From Micavibrio sp. (lineage in GTDB: Bacteria > Pseudomonadota > Alphaproteobacteria > Micavibrionales > Micavibrionaceae), in the NCBI GenBank assembly GCA_030824805.1, contig JAPJRC010000023.1, forward strand, positions 1 through 31,029: DNA of 31,029 nt, given 5' to 3'. The position numbers were made by a program, and so were the translations under genes. Shown in pieces: positions 8,267 through 16,366 of this stretch. Within the stretch, counting starts at the first letter, position 1. Each line of letters opens with the position of its first letter. The notes below the pieces were generated by a model. That model did not search any database. It was not told where the DNA came from and was given only the letters and a program-made list of their open reading frames with translations.

Positions 8267-8467
8267 CTAATGATGTTTTTTTGCTCTCAGCAGAGCTTTA
8301 ATCCGTAGCCAAATGTTCGGCCAAAACGCAGCCAACGCAACAAAAACGACAAATAGCAGCATCGCCGCGACAAAGCTGATAAAGTGAAAATTATTGGCAT
8401 CGGGTGCGATGAACCAGCTGGCAATCACACCTCCTATAAGCAACATCCCTCTTGCGATCCATCCCAC
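8267..8467 (-). CDS. Small two-segment membrane protein
   Basis: A 66-residue protein read from GTG at 8467, which overlaps the TAG stop of the preceding efflux gene by one base and lies nine bases after AGGAGG. Two hydrophobic segments (about residues 8-22 and 29-50) are followed by a basic tail (RIKALLRAKKHH), so both ends are likely cytoplasmic or the protein is a hairpin in the inner membrane. No family is recognised. Its stop codon abuts the phaC start region, so it joins the NodT gene and phaC into one transcript. It could be an efflux accessory peptide or a granule/membrane factor; neither is shown. Confidence 0.75.
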   Translation of the reverse strand: MGWIARGMLLIGGVIASWFIAPDANNFHFISFVAAMLLFVVFVALAAFWPNIWLRIKALLRAKKHH

Positions 8468-9867
8468 TATAATTGTCCTCCTAAAGATTTGTTCAGATCA
8501 ACGCTGGATTGAAGCAACTGACGCTTCGCCTCGATCAGGGATATTTCCGCGTCGAACAGGCTGCGCTCGGCATCCAGAACATCCATATAGCTGGAATAGC
8601 CGGCATCAAACCGTTTGCGCGCCAATCTTGCCGCTTCACCCAACACGCTGACTTGTTTTTCCAGGGTACGGACTTGCTCCTGCGTCTTTTCCCGCGCGGT
8701 CAGGGCATCCTTGATTTCACGAAATGCCACGCGAACGGTTTTTTCGTAACCTATATAAGCCTGCTTCTCCCGCGCCGTTGCGGCCTCGACCTGCGCGCGG
8801 GCGCGGCCAAAGTCAAGAAGGGGCGCGGTCGCATTCGCGCCGAAACTCCAGCTCTTTGATCCGCTTTCCAGCAGACTATCCAGATCGCCCGAGGCAACCC
8901 CCAGCAAGCCGGAAACGGATAGACGGGGCAGATAAGCCGCCCGCGCCACGCCAATATTGGCGTTCGCCGCGCTCAGGACATGTTCCGCCGCCATGATGTC
9001 AGGCCGCGCAATAACGACGTCGCTGGCATCTTTTTGCGGCAAGGGTGGCAGATCCGGCAGGATCGTCTTGTCCGAACCGCTGAAAGTCCGGGATTCCATG
9101 ATATCTTTCGGCGTTTTTCCCAAAAGAACGGAAAGGGCCGAAAGCCTCTGTTCACGCTGCTGCTCCAATGCAGGCAACCGTGCCTGCGCTGCAACCATCT
9201 GGGATTCCGCCTGACGGACAATCAAGGAATCCGTATCTCCCTGATCGAGTCGTTTTCTCTCAAGATCATAGGCATTTTTACGGGTTCGAATCGTTTTTTG
9301 CGTTATATCAATCTGCTCATTCAGGGCAGAAACCGCAAAGTAATTGGCAATTGTTTCCGCCGTAATGCCAAGCGCGACAGCGCGCGCACTGGCTTCTTCA
9401 GCCAGCAATTGCTGCCGCGCCGCCTTGTCGGCATTGGCAAGACGGCCCCACAGATCAACCTCGAAGGAAAGCAAGCCGCCCAAAATAAAACTGTCCGACG
9501 GCCCGCCGGATGGCAACCCTTCTAAATTGAGGTCGCTGCGCGAAGCGCCGCCCCCGGCTGTAATATTGGGCATCCGGCTGGCCCTGGCGCTTCCCGCGAT
9601 CGCACGCGCTTCATCGACACGCGCCGCCGCCAACTGGATATCGCTGTTATAGGCCAAAGCCTCGGCGACAAGAGCGGACAGCTTTTCATCATCATAGGCC
9701 GCCCACCACGGGCCATCCTGCTCTACGGCAGACGGCCCCGATAATTGCCAGTTCTGAGGCAGGCTCGTTTCCGGTTTACGCATGTCCGGCGCAAGCGAGC
9801 AGGCTGTCAGAACGCCGCATAAAAGAACTGCCGGCAGCGCATAAATTCCTGTCTTGTTTATTGCCAT
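8467..9867 (-). CDS. NodT-family outer-membrane efflux lipoprotein (TolC-like)
   Basis: A 466-residue outer-membrane channel of the RND/MFP-associated NodT family, expected to form a trimeric barrel and periplasmic tunnel. The start at MAINKTGIY gives a lipoprotein signal with lipobox LTAC; the longer in-frame start adds residues before the signal and is unlikely. The two repeated outer-membrane-efflux halves are visible: one begins near QLAAARVDEARA, the other near IGVARAAYLPRLSVSG, each with long helical segments. The motif SFEVDLWGRL and the Pro-rich start PQNWQL are typical. It is divergent from the TetR, membrane-fusion and ABC genes and is the natural outer-membrane partner of that exporter, although it is cotranscribed towards phaC. 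Confidence 0.93.
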   Translation of the reverse strand: MAINKTGIYALPAVLLCGVLTACSLAPDMRKPETSLPQNWQLSGPSAVEQDGPWWAAYDDEKLSALVAEALAYNSDIQLAAARVDEARAIAGSARASRMPNITAGGGASRSDLNLEGLPSGGPSDSFILGGLLSFEVDLWGRLANADKAARQQLLAEEASARAVALGITAETIANYFAVSALNEQIDITQKTIRTRKNAYDLERKRLDQGDTDSLIVRQAESQMVAAQARLPALEQQREQRLSALSVLLGKTPKDIMESRTFSGSDKTILPDLPPLPQKDASDVVIARPDIMAAEHVLSAANANIGVARAAYLPRLSVSGLLGVASGDLDSLLESGSKSWSFGANATAPLLDFGRARAQVEAATAREKQAYIGYEKTVRVAFREIKDALTAREKTQEQVRTLEKQVSVLGEAARLARKRFDAGYSSYMDVLDAERSLFDAEISLIEAKRQLLQSSVDLNKSLGGQL

Positions 9868-9908
9868 ACCCGGCAACCCTTCCCCGTTGACAAACAACAA
9901 AAAATGTT

Positions 9909-9928
9909 TATTCATTCATGAATGGATA
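9909..9928. promoter_or_regulatory. Palindromic operator candidate between NodT and TetR genes
   Basis: A 20-base inverted repeat centred on CATG (left arm TATTCATTCA) with nine of ten base pairs matching; the only mismatch is 9912/9925. It lies in the divergent promoter region, about 40 bases upstream of each gene start, as expected for a TetR-family operator controlling both arms. It overlaps the more upstream possible TetR start codon at 9922. Confidence 0.6.
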
Positions 9929-9966
9929 CAGATATTATCACACGGACGGCGAAAAGCAATATCGTG

Positions 9967-10584
9967 ATGCACAAAAAGAAAGAACAAGGTCTTGTCACTA
10001 GACAGAAAATCCTGGCGGCGGCGGAGCATGTCTTTTTTGAAAAAGGCACAGCCCTGACCTCTCTTGAACAAATCGCCGAGAAGGCGAATGTGACGAGGGG
10101 CGCTATCTACGGGCATTTTAAAAATAAAGATATGCTTCTGGAGCATGTGATAGACAGCGCCATCATACATGTGATCGATATTTTTCGTTCCACCCTGATA
10201 GAGGCGCCAAAGCCCAGCTTCGAGCAGCTTCGCAAAGCGACGATTGATACGATTCTGACAATTGTACGCAGCCCCGGACTAACGCGCCGCCTGTCAATCG
10301 CGATGTTGAAATGTGAATATACGGAGGAATTTTCCTACATCATAGAAAAGCACACTCATTATCGCGATGAAGTCCATGACCTTTTCGTGACGTATTTCTC
10401 CAACATGGAAAAGTGTGGAATTGGCCTTCTCAAAGAGCCGGAAAAGATGGCGGAAGCATTGCTGTTCTACACGACAGGCCTGTTGACTGAATTTTTCAAG
10501 CATCCCGATAGGCTGGATATAGAAAAAGACGTTGCCGATTACCTTGATATATTCTTCTTCCCGGTTTCAAAACCGCCGGCTTAA
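9967..10584 (+). CDS. TetR/AcrR-family transcriptional regulator
   Basis: About 205 residues. The N-terminal helix-turn-helix is the classic TetR type: TRQKILAAAEHVFFEKG, then LEQIAEKANVTRGAIYGHFKNKDMLL. The C-terminal ligand domain resembles the AcrR/TtgR group that senses efflux substrates. The start MHKKKEQ at 9967 matches the usual distance to the HTH; the ATG at 9922 would add 15 residues and put the start codon inside the operator-like palindrome. It faces away from the NodT gene and precedes the membrane-fusion gene by 17 bases, so it probably represses both arms. The inducer is unknown. Confidence 0.93.
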   Translation: MHKKKEQGLVTRQKILAAAEHVFFEKGTALTSLEQIAEKANVTRGAIYGHFKNKDMLLEHVIDSAIIHVIDIFRSTLIEAPKPSFEQLRKATIDTILTIVRSPGLTRRLSIAMLKCEYTEEFSYIIEKHTHYRDEVHDLFVTYFSNMEKCGIGLLKEPEKMAEALLFYTTGLLTEFFKHPDRLDIEKDVADYLDIFFFPVSKPPA

Positions 10585-10601
10585 ATATAAGGATTTCTAC
10601 C

Positions 10602-11603
10602 ATGACAAAAAAGCTGCTTCTGACCATCTTCGTTACGTTGATCGCCCTGGGCGGCGGTTATTATTATTTTCATCTAAAACAAGGTGCGGATCTTGGTGGC
10701 ATCGCCTATGGCAATGGCCGGATCGAAGCGCAAAGTATCGACATCGCAACGCGTCACGGCGGGCGCGTCCTATCCGTTCCTGTCGAGGAAGGCCAGATGG
10801 TTGAAGCCGGTGATATCGTTGCCGAGCTGGATCTGACCGATCTTGCCGCCTCCGTCACCGGGGCAAAAGCCAATGTCCGCGCCCGTGTTCAACAAAAAGA
10901 CGCAGCTGCATCTTCTGTCGCGCAGGCTGAATCCGCCTTGATACTGGCAGACAAGGAATTCACGCGCGCCGATTCCCTCGCCCGTGAGAAAGCCGTGTCG
11001 GAAAGCCGCCGTGATCAGGCCTTCAACGCCAAGCAGGCCGCCGAAGCCCAGTTATCCGCCGCCCGGCAAAATCTTTCGAGTGCGGAAGAAGGCATTGAAG
11101 TGGCGGAGGCGGAAGTTGCACGCCTGGAAGACCTTCTGACCGATCAGCATCTTAAGGCCTCCAGGGCGGGCCGGGTGCTTTACAAGCTGGTCGAACCCGG
11201 CGAAGTCATGAGCGCCGGCGGCAAGGCGGTCACGCTTCTTGATCTCACGGACGTGTACATGACGATCTTCCTGCCCACGGAAACAGTCGGAAAATTGCAA
11301 TTGAAACAAGAGGCGCGCATCGTCCTTGATGCCATGCCCGATACCGCCATTCCGGCCTATATTTCCTATATCTCGCCCGAAGCGCAATTCACGCCTCGTC
11401 AGGTGGAAACACGAACCGAACGTGAAAAACTGACCTTTCGCGTCAAGATCAGAATACCACCCTCTCTTCTTTCCAAATATATCGACAAAGTCAAAACCGG
11501 CCTGCCCGGAATCGCGTATTTGCGAGTCGATCAGGACCGGGACTGGCCGGCCAATCTGAAAGTCGATCCCGCGTTGCTGCAGGATATTGAGGCCCAACCA
11601 TAA
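10602..11603 (+). CDS. HlyD-type membrane-fusion protein of an ABC exporter
   Basis: A 333-residue periplasmic adaptor of the YhiI/YbhG type. It has an N-terminal membrane anchor (LLLTIFVTLIALGGGYYYF), a biotinyl-lipoyl half motif (IATRHGGRVLSVPVEEGQMVEAGDIVAELD), a long Ala/Glu-rich coiled-coil hairpin from about residue 85 to 180, the second lipoyl half (LKASRAGRVLYKLVEPGEVM), and a beta-barrel domain. It connects the ABC transporter in the inner membrane with the outer-membrane NodT-type channel. It lies between the TetR gene and the RbbA-type gene, only two bases from the latter, so the three are likely cotranscribed. Confidence 0.94.
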   Translation: MTKKLLLTIFVTLIALGGGYYYFHLKQGADLGGIAYGNGRIEAQSIDIATRHGGRVLSVPVEEGQMVEAGDIVAELDLTDLAASVTGAKANVRARVQQKDAAASSVAQAESALILADKEFTRADSLAREKAVSESRRDQAFNAKQAAEAQLSAARQNLSSAEEGIEVAEAEVARLEDLLTDQHLKASRAGRVLYKLVEPGEVMSAGGKAVTLLDLTDVYMTIFLPTETVGKLQLKQEARIVLDAMPDTAIPAYISYISPEAQFTPRQVETRTEREKLTFRVKIRIPPSLLSKYIDKVKTGLPGIAYLRVDQDRDWPANLKVDPALLQDIEAQP

Positions 11604-11605
11604 TC

Positions 11606-14329
11606 ATGCTGGTCCGCGCCGACAACATACGCCAGATCTATGGCAGGCAGACAGCCCTGGACGATGTGACGATTCATATCGAAAAAGGCGCCAGTGTTGC
11701 CGTCATCGGCCCGGACGGGGTTGGAAAGTCGACTTTGCTTGGGTTAATCGCGGGCGCCAAAAAAATTCAAGACGGGGAACTCGTTATTTTTGATGGCGAT
11801 GTGCGCAAAAAGACGGTGCGGGCCATGTTGCAGCAACGCGCCGCCTATATGCCGCAGGGCCTCGGCAAAAACCTTTATCCGGAATTGAGCATCCGTGAAA
11901 ACCTCGAATTTTTCGGGCGGCTTTACGGCCATGATAAAAAAGAACGCGACCGCCGTATTGAAATGCTCACCCGCGCGACGGGGCTGCTGGCGTTTCTTGA
12001 CAGGCCCGCCGGAAAACTCTCCGGCGGCATGAAACAAAAACTCGGACTGTGCTGCGCGCTGATCCACGACCCGGAACTGCTTATTCTTGACGAACCGACC
12101 ACCGGCGTCGATCCCTTGTCACGCAAACAATTCTGGGCCTTGATCGACAATATTCGCGCCGAACAAAAAGATATCACCGTCATCGTAGCGACCTCCTACA
12201 TGGAAGAAGCCGACGATTTCGATATCGTTGTCATGATGAATAACGGGAAAGTCATCGCCTCCGGAACGCCGGATGAACTGAAATCAAAAAGCGGCTGCGA
12301 AGATCTTGAAAAGGCCTTCATCGCCTTCCTTCCCGAAGAACGCCGCAGCGGTCATGAAATTCCCGAAATCACGGTGCGCAATCTGTCGGATAAGGAAATC
12401 GCCATCTCCGCAAAGAACCTGACACGGCGGTTTGGAGACTTCACCGCCGTCGATCATGTCAGTTTTGAAATCCCCCGCGGAGAAATCTTCGGCTTTCTCG
12501 GCTCCAACGGTTGCGGCAAAACCACGACCATGAAAATGCTCACCGGCCTTCTCCCCGTCAGCGAAGGGGAATCTTCCCTGTTCGGTGAAACCCTTGTTCC
12601 CGGCGACATGGCAAACCGCAAGCGCATCGGTTATATGTCACAGAATTTTTCGCTTTACGGCGAACTGACCGTGGACCAGAACATGCAGCTCCACGCCCGC
12701 CTTTTTCAGCTTCCCAGGGATAAAGCGGACAAACGGATCGCGTGGCTCTATGACCGATTCGATCTTTCCAGATACAAGGACGCCTCATCGGGCGACTTGC
12801 CGCTCGGCGTGCGCCAGCGGCTTTCCCTCGCCGTCGCCGTGATCCACGAACCGGAAATACTGATCCTTGACGAGCCGACCTCCGGCGTCGATCCGGTGGC
12901 GCGTGATAATTTCTGGGCGTTGCTGATCGAACTTTCCCGCAAGGACGAAGTCACGATTTTTATCTCCACCCACTTCATGAACGAGGCGCAGCGGTGCGAC
13001 CGCATTTCCCTGATGCATGCGGGAAAAGTCCTGATCACCGGCATTCCGGATGATTTGCGCCGCAAAAAAGGGGCTGATACGCTCGATGACGCGTTCGTCT
13101 CCTATCTGGAAGACGCGGTGCAGGAGAGCGGCGATAAAAAATCCGGCGAAAAAGACGAAACTTTTTCCATCGTGAAAGCGGCGGAAACGAACACTGGAAA
13201 ACAGGGATTTTTCTCCTCCCTTTTTTCCGCGCGGCGCATGATGGCCTACGCGCAACGTGAAATCATGGAGATGATGCGCGACCCGGTCCGTCTCAGCGTG
13301 GCCACGCTCGGCACGTCGTTGCTGATGCTGGTGTTCGGTTACGGCATTACGATGGATGTTGATTCCTTGCGTTACGCCGCGCTTGATCTCGACCGGACAG
13401 CCGACAGCCGTGCCTATCTTCAGGAACTGGAAGGTTCGCCCTATTTCGTCACCGAACCGCCGATCAAAAGCGATGAAGACCTGCTCCACCGCCTGCAAAG
13501 CGGCGACATCTCCATGGCCTTGCAAATCCCGCCCGATTTCGGCAAGGATCTGCATCGCGGTGCAAACACCGAAATCGCCGCATGGATTGACGGCTCCATG
13601 CCTTTTCGCGCCGAAACCATCGGCGGCTATCTTCAGGGGATCCATACGCGTTTCCTGCAAGATCGCGGCCTGATGCCGTCCGTGCCACTCACGCTCGAGA
13701 TGCGCTATCTCTACAATCAATCCTTTGAAAGCATCAACGCCATGGTGCCTGCCGTCATAGGCCTTCTTCTGGTTTTCATCCCGGCGATCCTGTCCGCCCT
13801 GTCCGTTGTGCGCGAAAAGGAGATGGGGTCGATCGCCAACATGTATGTCACGCCGGTGACGCGGCTGGAATTCATTCTGGGCAAACAGCTTCCCTATATC
13901 CTGTTCGCGATGGTCAGCTTCCTGATCGTTCTGCTCATGGCGCTGCTTCTGTTCCACGTTCCGATCAAGGGCAGCGTTATCGGCCTGATCCTCGGCGCGC
14001 TTTTATATGTTTCGGCAACAACGGGACTGGGCCTGCTCATTTCCTCTTTTACAAAGTCACAAGTTGCGGCCCTGTTCGGAGTCGCCATCGCGACCATGAT
14101 TCCGGCGGCGCAGTTTTCAGGCCTTTTGCAACCCGTCTCGACGCTGGAAGGGGCGGCGCACTGGATCGGCACGTTCTATCCCACAACCTATTTCCTGAAA
14201 GTCAGCATCGGCGCCTTCACCAAAGGGCTTGATCTTTTCTCGCTGCAGCCCTTCCTGTTCTCGCTGTTCTTGTTCATACCGGCACTTTTGCTGTTCAACG
14301 TCCTGCTTCTCAAGAAACAGGAGCCATAG
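11606..14329 (+). CDS. RbbA/YhiH-type ABC transporter, two ATPase domains fused to a permease
   Basis: A 907-residue fusion, the length of the RbbA (YhiH) group. The first ATPase has Walker A GPDGVGKST (35-43), signature LSGGMKQK (138-145) and LILDEPTTGVDP. The second has Walker A GSNGCGKTT (299-307) and LILDEPTSGVDP, but a degenerate signature, LPLGVRQR, at about 398-405. A linker leads to an ABC-2 type permease with one segment near residue 560, a large periplasmic domain and five or so C-terminal segments. RbbA in E. coli was described as ribosome-associated, but operon context here (adaptor, second permease, outer-membrane channel) points to export. The substrate is unknown. Confidence 0.94.
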   Translation: MLVRADNIRQIYGRQTALDDVTIHIEKGASVAVIGPDGVGKSTLLGLIAGAKKIQDGELVIFDGDVRKKTVRAMLQQRAAYMPQGLGKNLYPELSIRENLEFFGRLYGHDKKERDRRIEMLTRATGLLAFLDRPAGKLSGGMKQKLGLCCALIHDPELLILDEPTTGVDPLSRKQFWALIDNIRAEQKDITVIVATSYMEEADDFDIVVMMNNGKVIASGTPDELKSKSGCEDLEKAFIAFLPEERRSGHEIPEITVRNLSDKEIAISAKNLTRRFGDFTAVDHVSFEIPRGEIFGFLGSNGCGKTTTMKMLTGLLPVSEGESSLFGETLVPGDMANRKRIGYMSQNFSLYGELTVDQNMQLHARLFQLPRDKADKRIAWLYDRFDLSRYKDASSGDLPLGVRQRLSLAVAVIHEPEILILDEPTSGVDPVARDNFWALLIELSRKDEVTIFISTHFMNEAQRCDRISLMHAGKVLITGIPDDLRRKKGADTLDDAFVSYLEDAVQESGDKKSGEKDETFSIVKAAETNTGKQGFFSSLFSARRMMAYAQREIMEMMRDPVRLSVATLGTSLLMLVFGYGITMDVDSLRYAALDLDRTADSRAYLQELEGSPYFVTEPPIKSDEDLLHRLQSGDISMALQIPPDFGKDLHRGANTEIAAWIDGSMPFRAETIGGYLQGIHTRFLQDRGLMPSVPLTLEMRYLYNQSFESINAMVPAVIGLLLVFIPAILSALSVVREKEMGSIANMYVTPVTRLEFILGKQLPYILFAMVSFLIVLLMALLLFHVPIKGSVIGLILGALLYVSATTGLGLLISSFTKSQVAALFGVAIATMIPAAQFSGLLQPVSTLEGAAHWIGTFYPTTYFLKVSIGAFTKGLDLFSLQPFLFSLFLFIPALLLFNVLLLKKQEP

Positions 14330-14330
14330 G

Positions 14331-15464
14331 ATGAGCATAGAATTCCCGTCCGTCTCGAACATCGCGCATCTGTGCCGCAAGGAATGGCAATCGCTTTTGC
14401 ATGATACCGTGATGATTTTTTTCATCGTCTTCGCTTTTTCATTTTCGCTCTATTCTCAAGCCACCGGCATCTCGACCGATTTGAAAAGAGCCTCGATCGG
14501 CATTATCGATGAAGACCGCTCCCCGCTGTCCCTGCGCCTGACGGATTCCCTGCTGCCGCCATATTTCGGGACGGTGGATACGATTACGCAAACCGAGGCG
14601 GATGAAGGGATGGAATCGGCGAAATATAGTTTTGTCCTGCATTTCCCCACGCGCATGGAGGCGGATCTGCGCGCCGGAAAACAGGTCACGGCCCAGCTCC
14701 TCATCGACGCCACCATCATAGGGCAGGCCCAGATCGGGGCCGGATATATTCAAACGATCATTCAGCAGGAGCTGGTGCGCTATTTCAACATGCAAGACGG
14801 GGCGCAATTACCCGTCAACATCATCGTGCGCTATTCTTTCAATCAGGGACGAAAAACCGCGTGGTTTTCATCCATCACTGGCATGATCCAGAACATCACC
14901 ATGCTGGCTATCCTGCTGACCGGGGCCGCGCTCATCCGCGAGCGCGAGCGCGGCACGATCGAACATCTTCTTGTCATGCCGGTCAGCGCGCTTGAAATCG
15001 TGCTGTCCAAAGTCGTTGCCAACGGCGTGGTCATTTTGCTGGCCACCTTTCTGTGCATCCAGCTGACCATCCGGCTCTGGATCGGGGTGGAGATTGGCGG
15101 ATCCATCACTCTGTTCCTCATCGCGACGGCCCTTTATCTTTTTTTCACGACAGGCCTCGGGTTGTTTCTCGGGACGATTTCACGCTCCATGCCGCAAATG
15201 GGGCTGCTCTTCATCCTCATCGTTTTGCCGATGAATCTTCTCTCCGGCGGCTTTACGCCCCTTGAGAGCATGCCGGAGATTCTGCAAAAAATCATGAGCG
15301 TCGTCCCGTCCACCAATTACATCAAACTGGCGCAGGCGATTTTGTTCCGCAACGCCGGATTCTCTATCGTCTGGCCCGAAATGATGATGGTCACCGTCGT
15401 GGGCCTGATGTTTTTTGTCTACAGTACGCTGCGCTTCCGCAGCTTTCTGGAACGCCAAGGATAA
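14331..15464 (+). CDS. ABC-2 type permease (YhhJ-like)
   Basis: A 377-residue inner-membrane permease starting one base after the RbbA-type stop codon, with ATG at 14331 (MSIEFPSVSN); the longer upstream frame overlaps that gene and gives a Cys/Ser-rich artefact. It has one N-terminal segment (VMIFFIVFAFSFSLYSQ), a periplasmic domain of about 140 residues, then segments from about residue 180, including the ABC-2 signature region RERERGTIEHLLVMPVS and MNLLSGGFTPLESMP. It resembles the C-terminal permease half of the preceding protein, so the two probably form a heterodimeric channel energised by the two fused ATPases. Confidence 0.93.
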   Translation: MSIEFPSVSNIAHLCRKEWQSLLHDTVMIFFIVFAFSFSLYSQATGISTDLKRASIGIIDEDRSPLSLRLTDSLLPPYFGTVDTITQTEADEGMESAKYSFVLHFPTRMEADLRAGKQVTAQLLIDATIIGQAQIGAGYIQTIIQQELVRYFNMQDGAQLPVNIIVRYSFNQGRKTAWFSSITGMIQNITMLAILLTGAALIRERERGTIEHLLVMPVSALEIVLSKVVANGVVILLATFLCIQLTIRLWIGVEIGGSITLFLIATALYLFFTTGLGLFLGTISRSMPQMGLLFILIVLPMNLLSGGFTPLESMPEILQKIMSVVPSTNYIKLAQAILFRNAGFSIVWPEMMMVTVVGLMFFVYSTLRFRSFLERQG

Positions 15465-15484
15465 CAAAAATGAAAGGAAACACC

Positions 15485-16207
15485 ATGTCACGCATTGTTC
15501 TGATTACCGGGGGCGCCACGGGCATCGGCGCCGTTACCGCCAGGCTTTTCAAAGACCGGGGATACAACGTCGCCGTCAATTATTACAAGAACGGCGATGA
15601 GGCCGCCGCCTTTTCCAAGGACACGGGCATTCCCGCCTATGAATGGGATGTCGGCGACGCCGAAGCCTGCCTGAACGGCGTCAAACAGGTCGAAAAAGAC
15701 CTCGGCCCCGTTGAAATCCTCGTCAACAACGCAGGCATCATACGCGACAAGACCATCCATAAAATGCCTGTCGAGGACTGGAAGGCCGTCATCGACACCG
15801 ACCTTGGCTCGTGCTTCAACATGTCCCGCGCCGTCGTGCCGTCGATGAAGGAGAAAAAATTCGGGCGGATTATCAGCATCAGTTCCGTCAACGCTCTTGC
15901 CGGTCAATTCGGCCAGACCAACTATTCCGCCGCCAAGGCCGGCGTCATCGGCTTTACCAAAGCCCTCGCCCTTGAAACGGCGCGGGGCGGGATCACCGCC
16001 AACGTTGTCGCTCCCGGCTATACCGAAACATCGATGATGGAAAAAGTCCCCACCGATGTCCTGAAACAGATTGTCGACAAGGTTCCGGTCGGACGCCTTG
16101 CGAAACCCGAAGAAATCGCCCGCGCCATCCTCTTTCTGGCCGACGATCAATCCGCTTTTATCACGGGGGAAACCCTGTCGGTCAACGGCGGGCTTTATAT
16201 GCAGTAA
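15485..16207 (+). CDS. phaB: Second PhaB-like acetoacetyl-CoA reductase
   Basis: A 240-residue short-chain dehydrogenase with GGATGIG at 9-15, NNAG at 81-84 and the catalytic Ser134, Tyr147 and Lys151. It shares the PhaB stretches GSCFNMSRAV and GQFGQTNYSAAKAG with the copy at 1990-2718. The start at 15485 (MSRIVLITGG) is six bases after AAGGA; an ATG five codons upstream overlaps this ribosome site. It is downstream of the ABC permease by 20 bases and on the opposite strand from the main PHB operon. Two paralogues with likely the same reaction could differ in cofactor or chain preference; the sequence does not tell. Confidence 0.9.
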   Translation: MSRIVLITGGATGIGAVTARLFKDRGYNVAVNYYKNGDEAAAFSKDTGIPAYEWDVGDAEACLNGVKQVEKDLGPVEILVNNAGIIRDKTIHKMPVEDWKAVIDTDLGSCFNMSRAVVPSMKEKKFGRIISISSVNALAGQFGQTNYSAAKAGVIGFTKALALETARGGITANVVAPGYTETSMMEKVPTDVLKQIVDKVPVGRLAKPEEIARAILFLADDQSAFITGETLSVNGGLYMQ

Positions 16208-16366
16208 TGCAGGCGTCGCCTTTAAAAAGGAACATAAAGTGAAGGAACGTAACTTGATCCTTTATAAATTTTTCAAAAACGTTCCATGACGTTTCATAGA
16301 AAAAATATTTCTTCTGAACATCATGGAATATAGACAATTGTTTTAACCTGAACGGAACTATGACCT
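16208..16366. other. Intergenic region before the lipoprotein operon
   Basis: These 159 bases are AT-rich. A 7-base inverted repeat (GGAACGT at 16244-16250 and ACGTTCC at 16279-16285) flanks an A/T-rich stretch. There is no T-run after it, so it is not a convincing terminator; it may be a regulatory site. The promoter of the following operon should lie here but no clear -35/-10 pair is seen. Confidence 0.3.

Noticed and set aside
12785..13957. Minus-strand open frame of 390 codons inside the RbbA-type gene
   Set aside because: The plus-strand gene has intact ABC motifs over this range; the antisense translation is His/Gln/Arg-rich with no family signs, as expected from GC-rich antisense frames.
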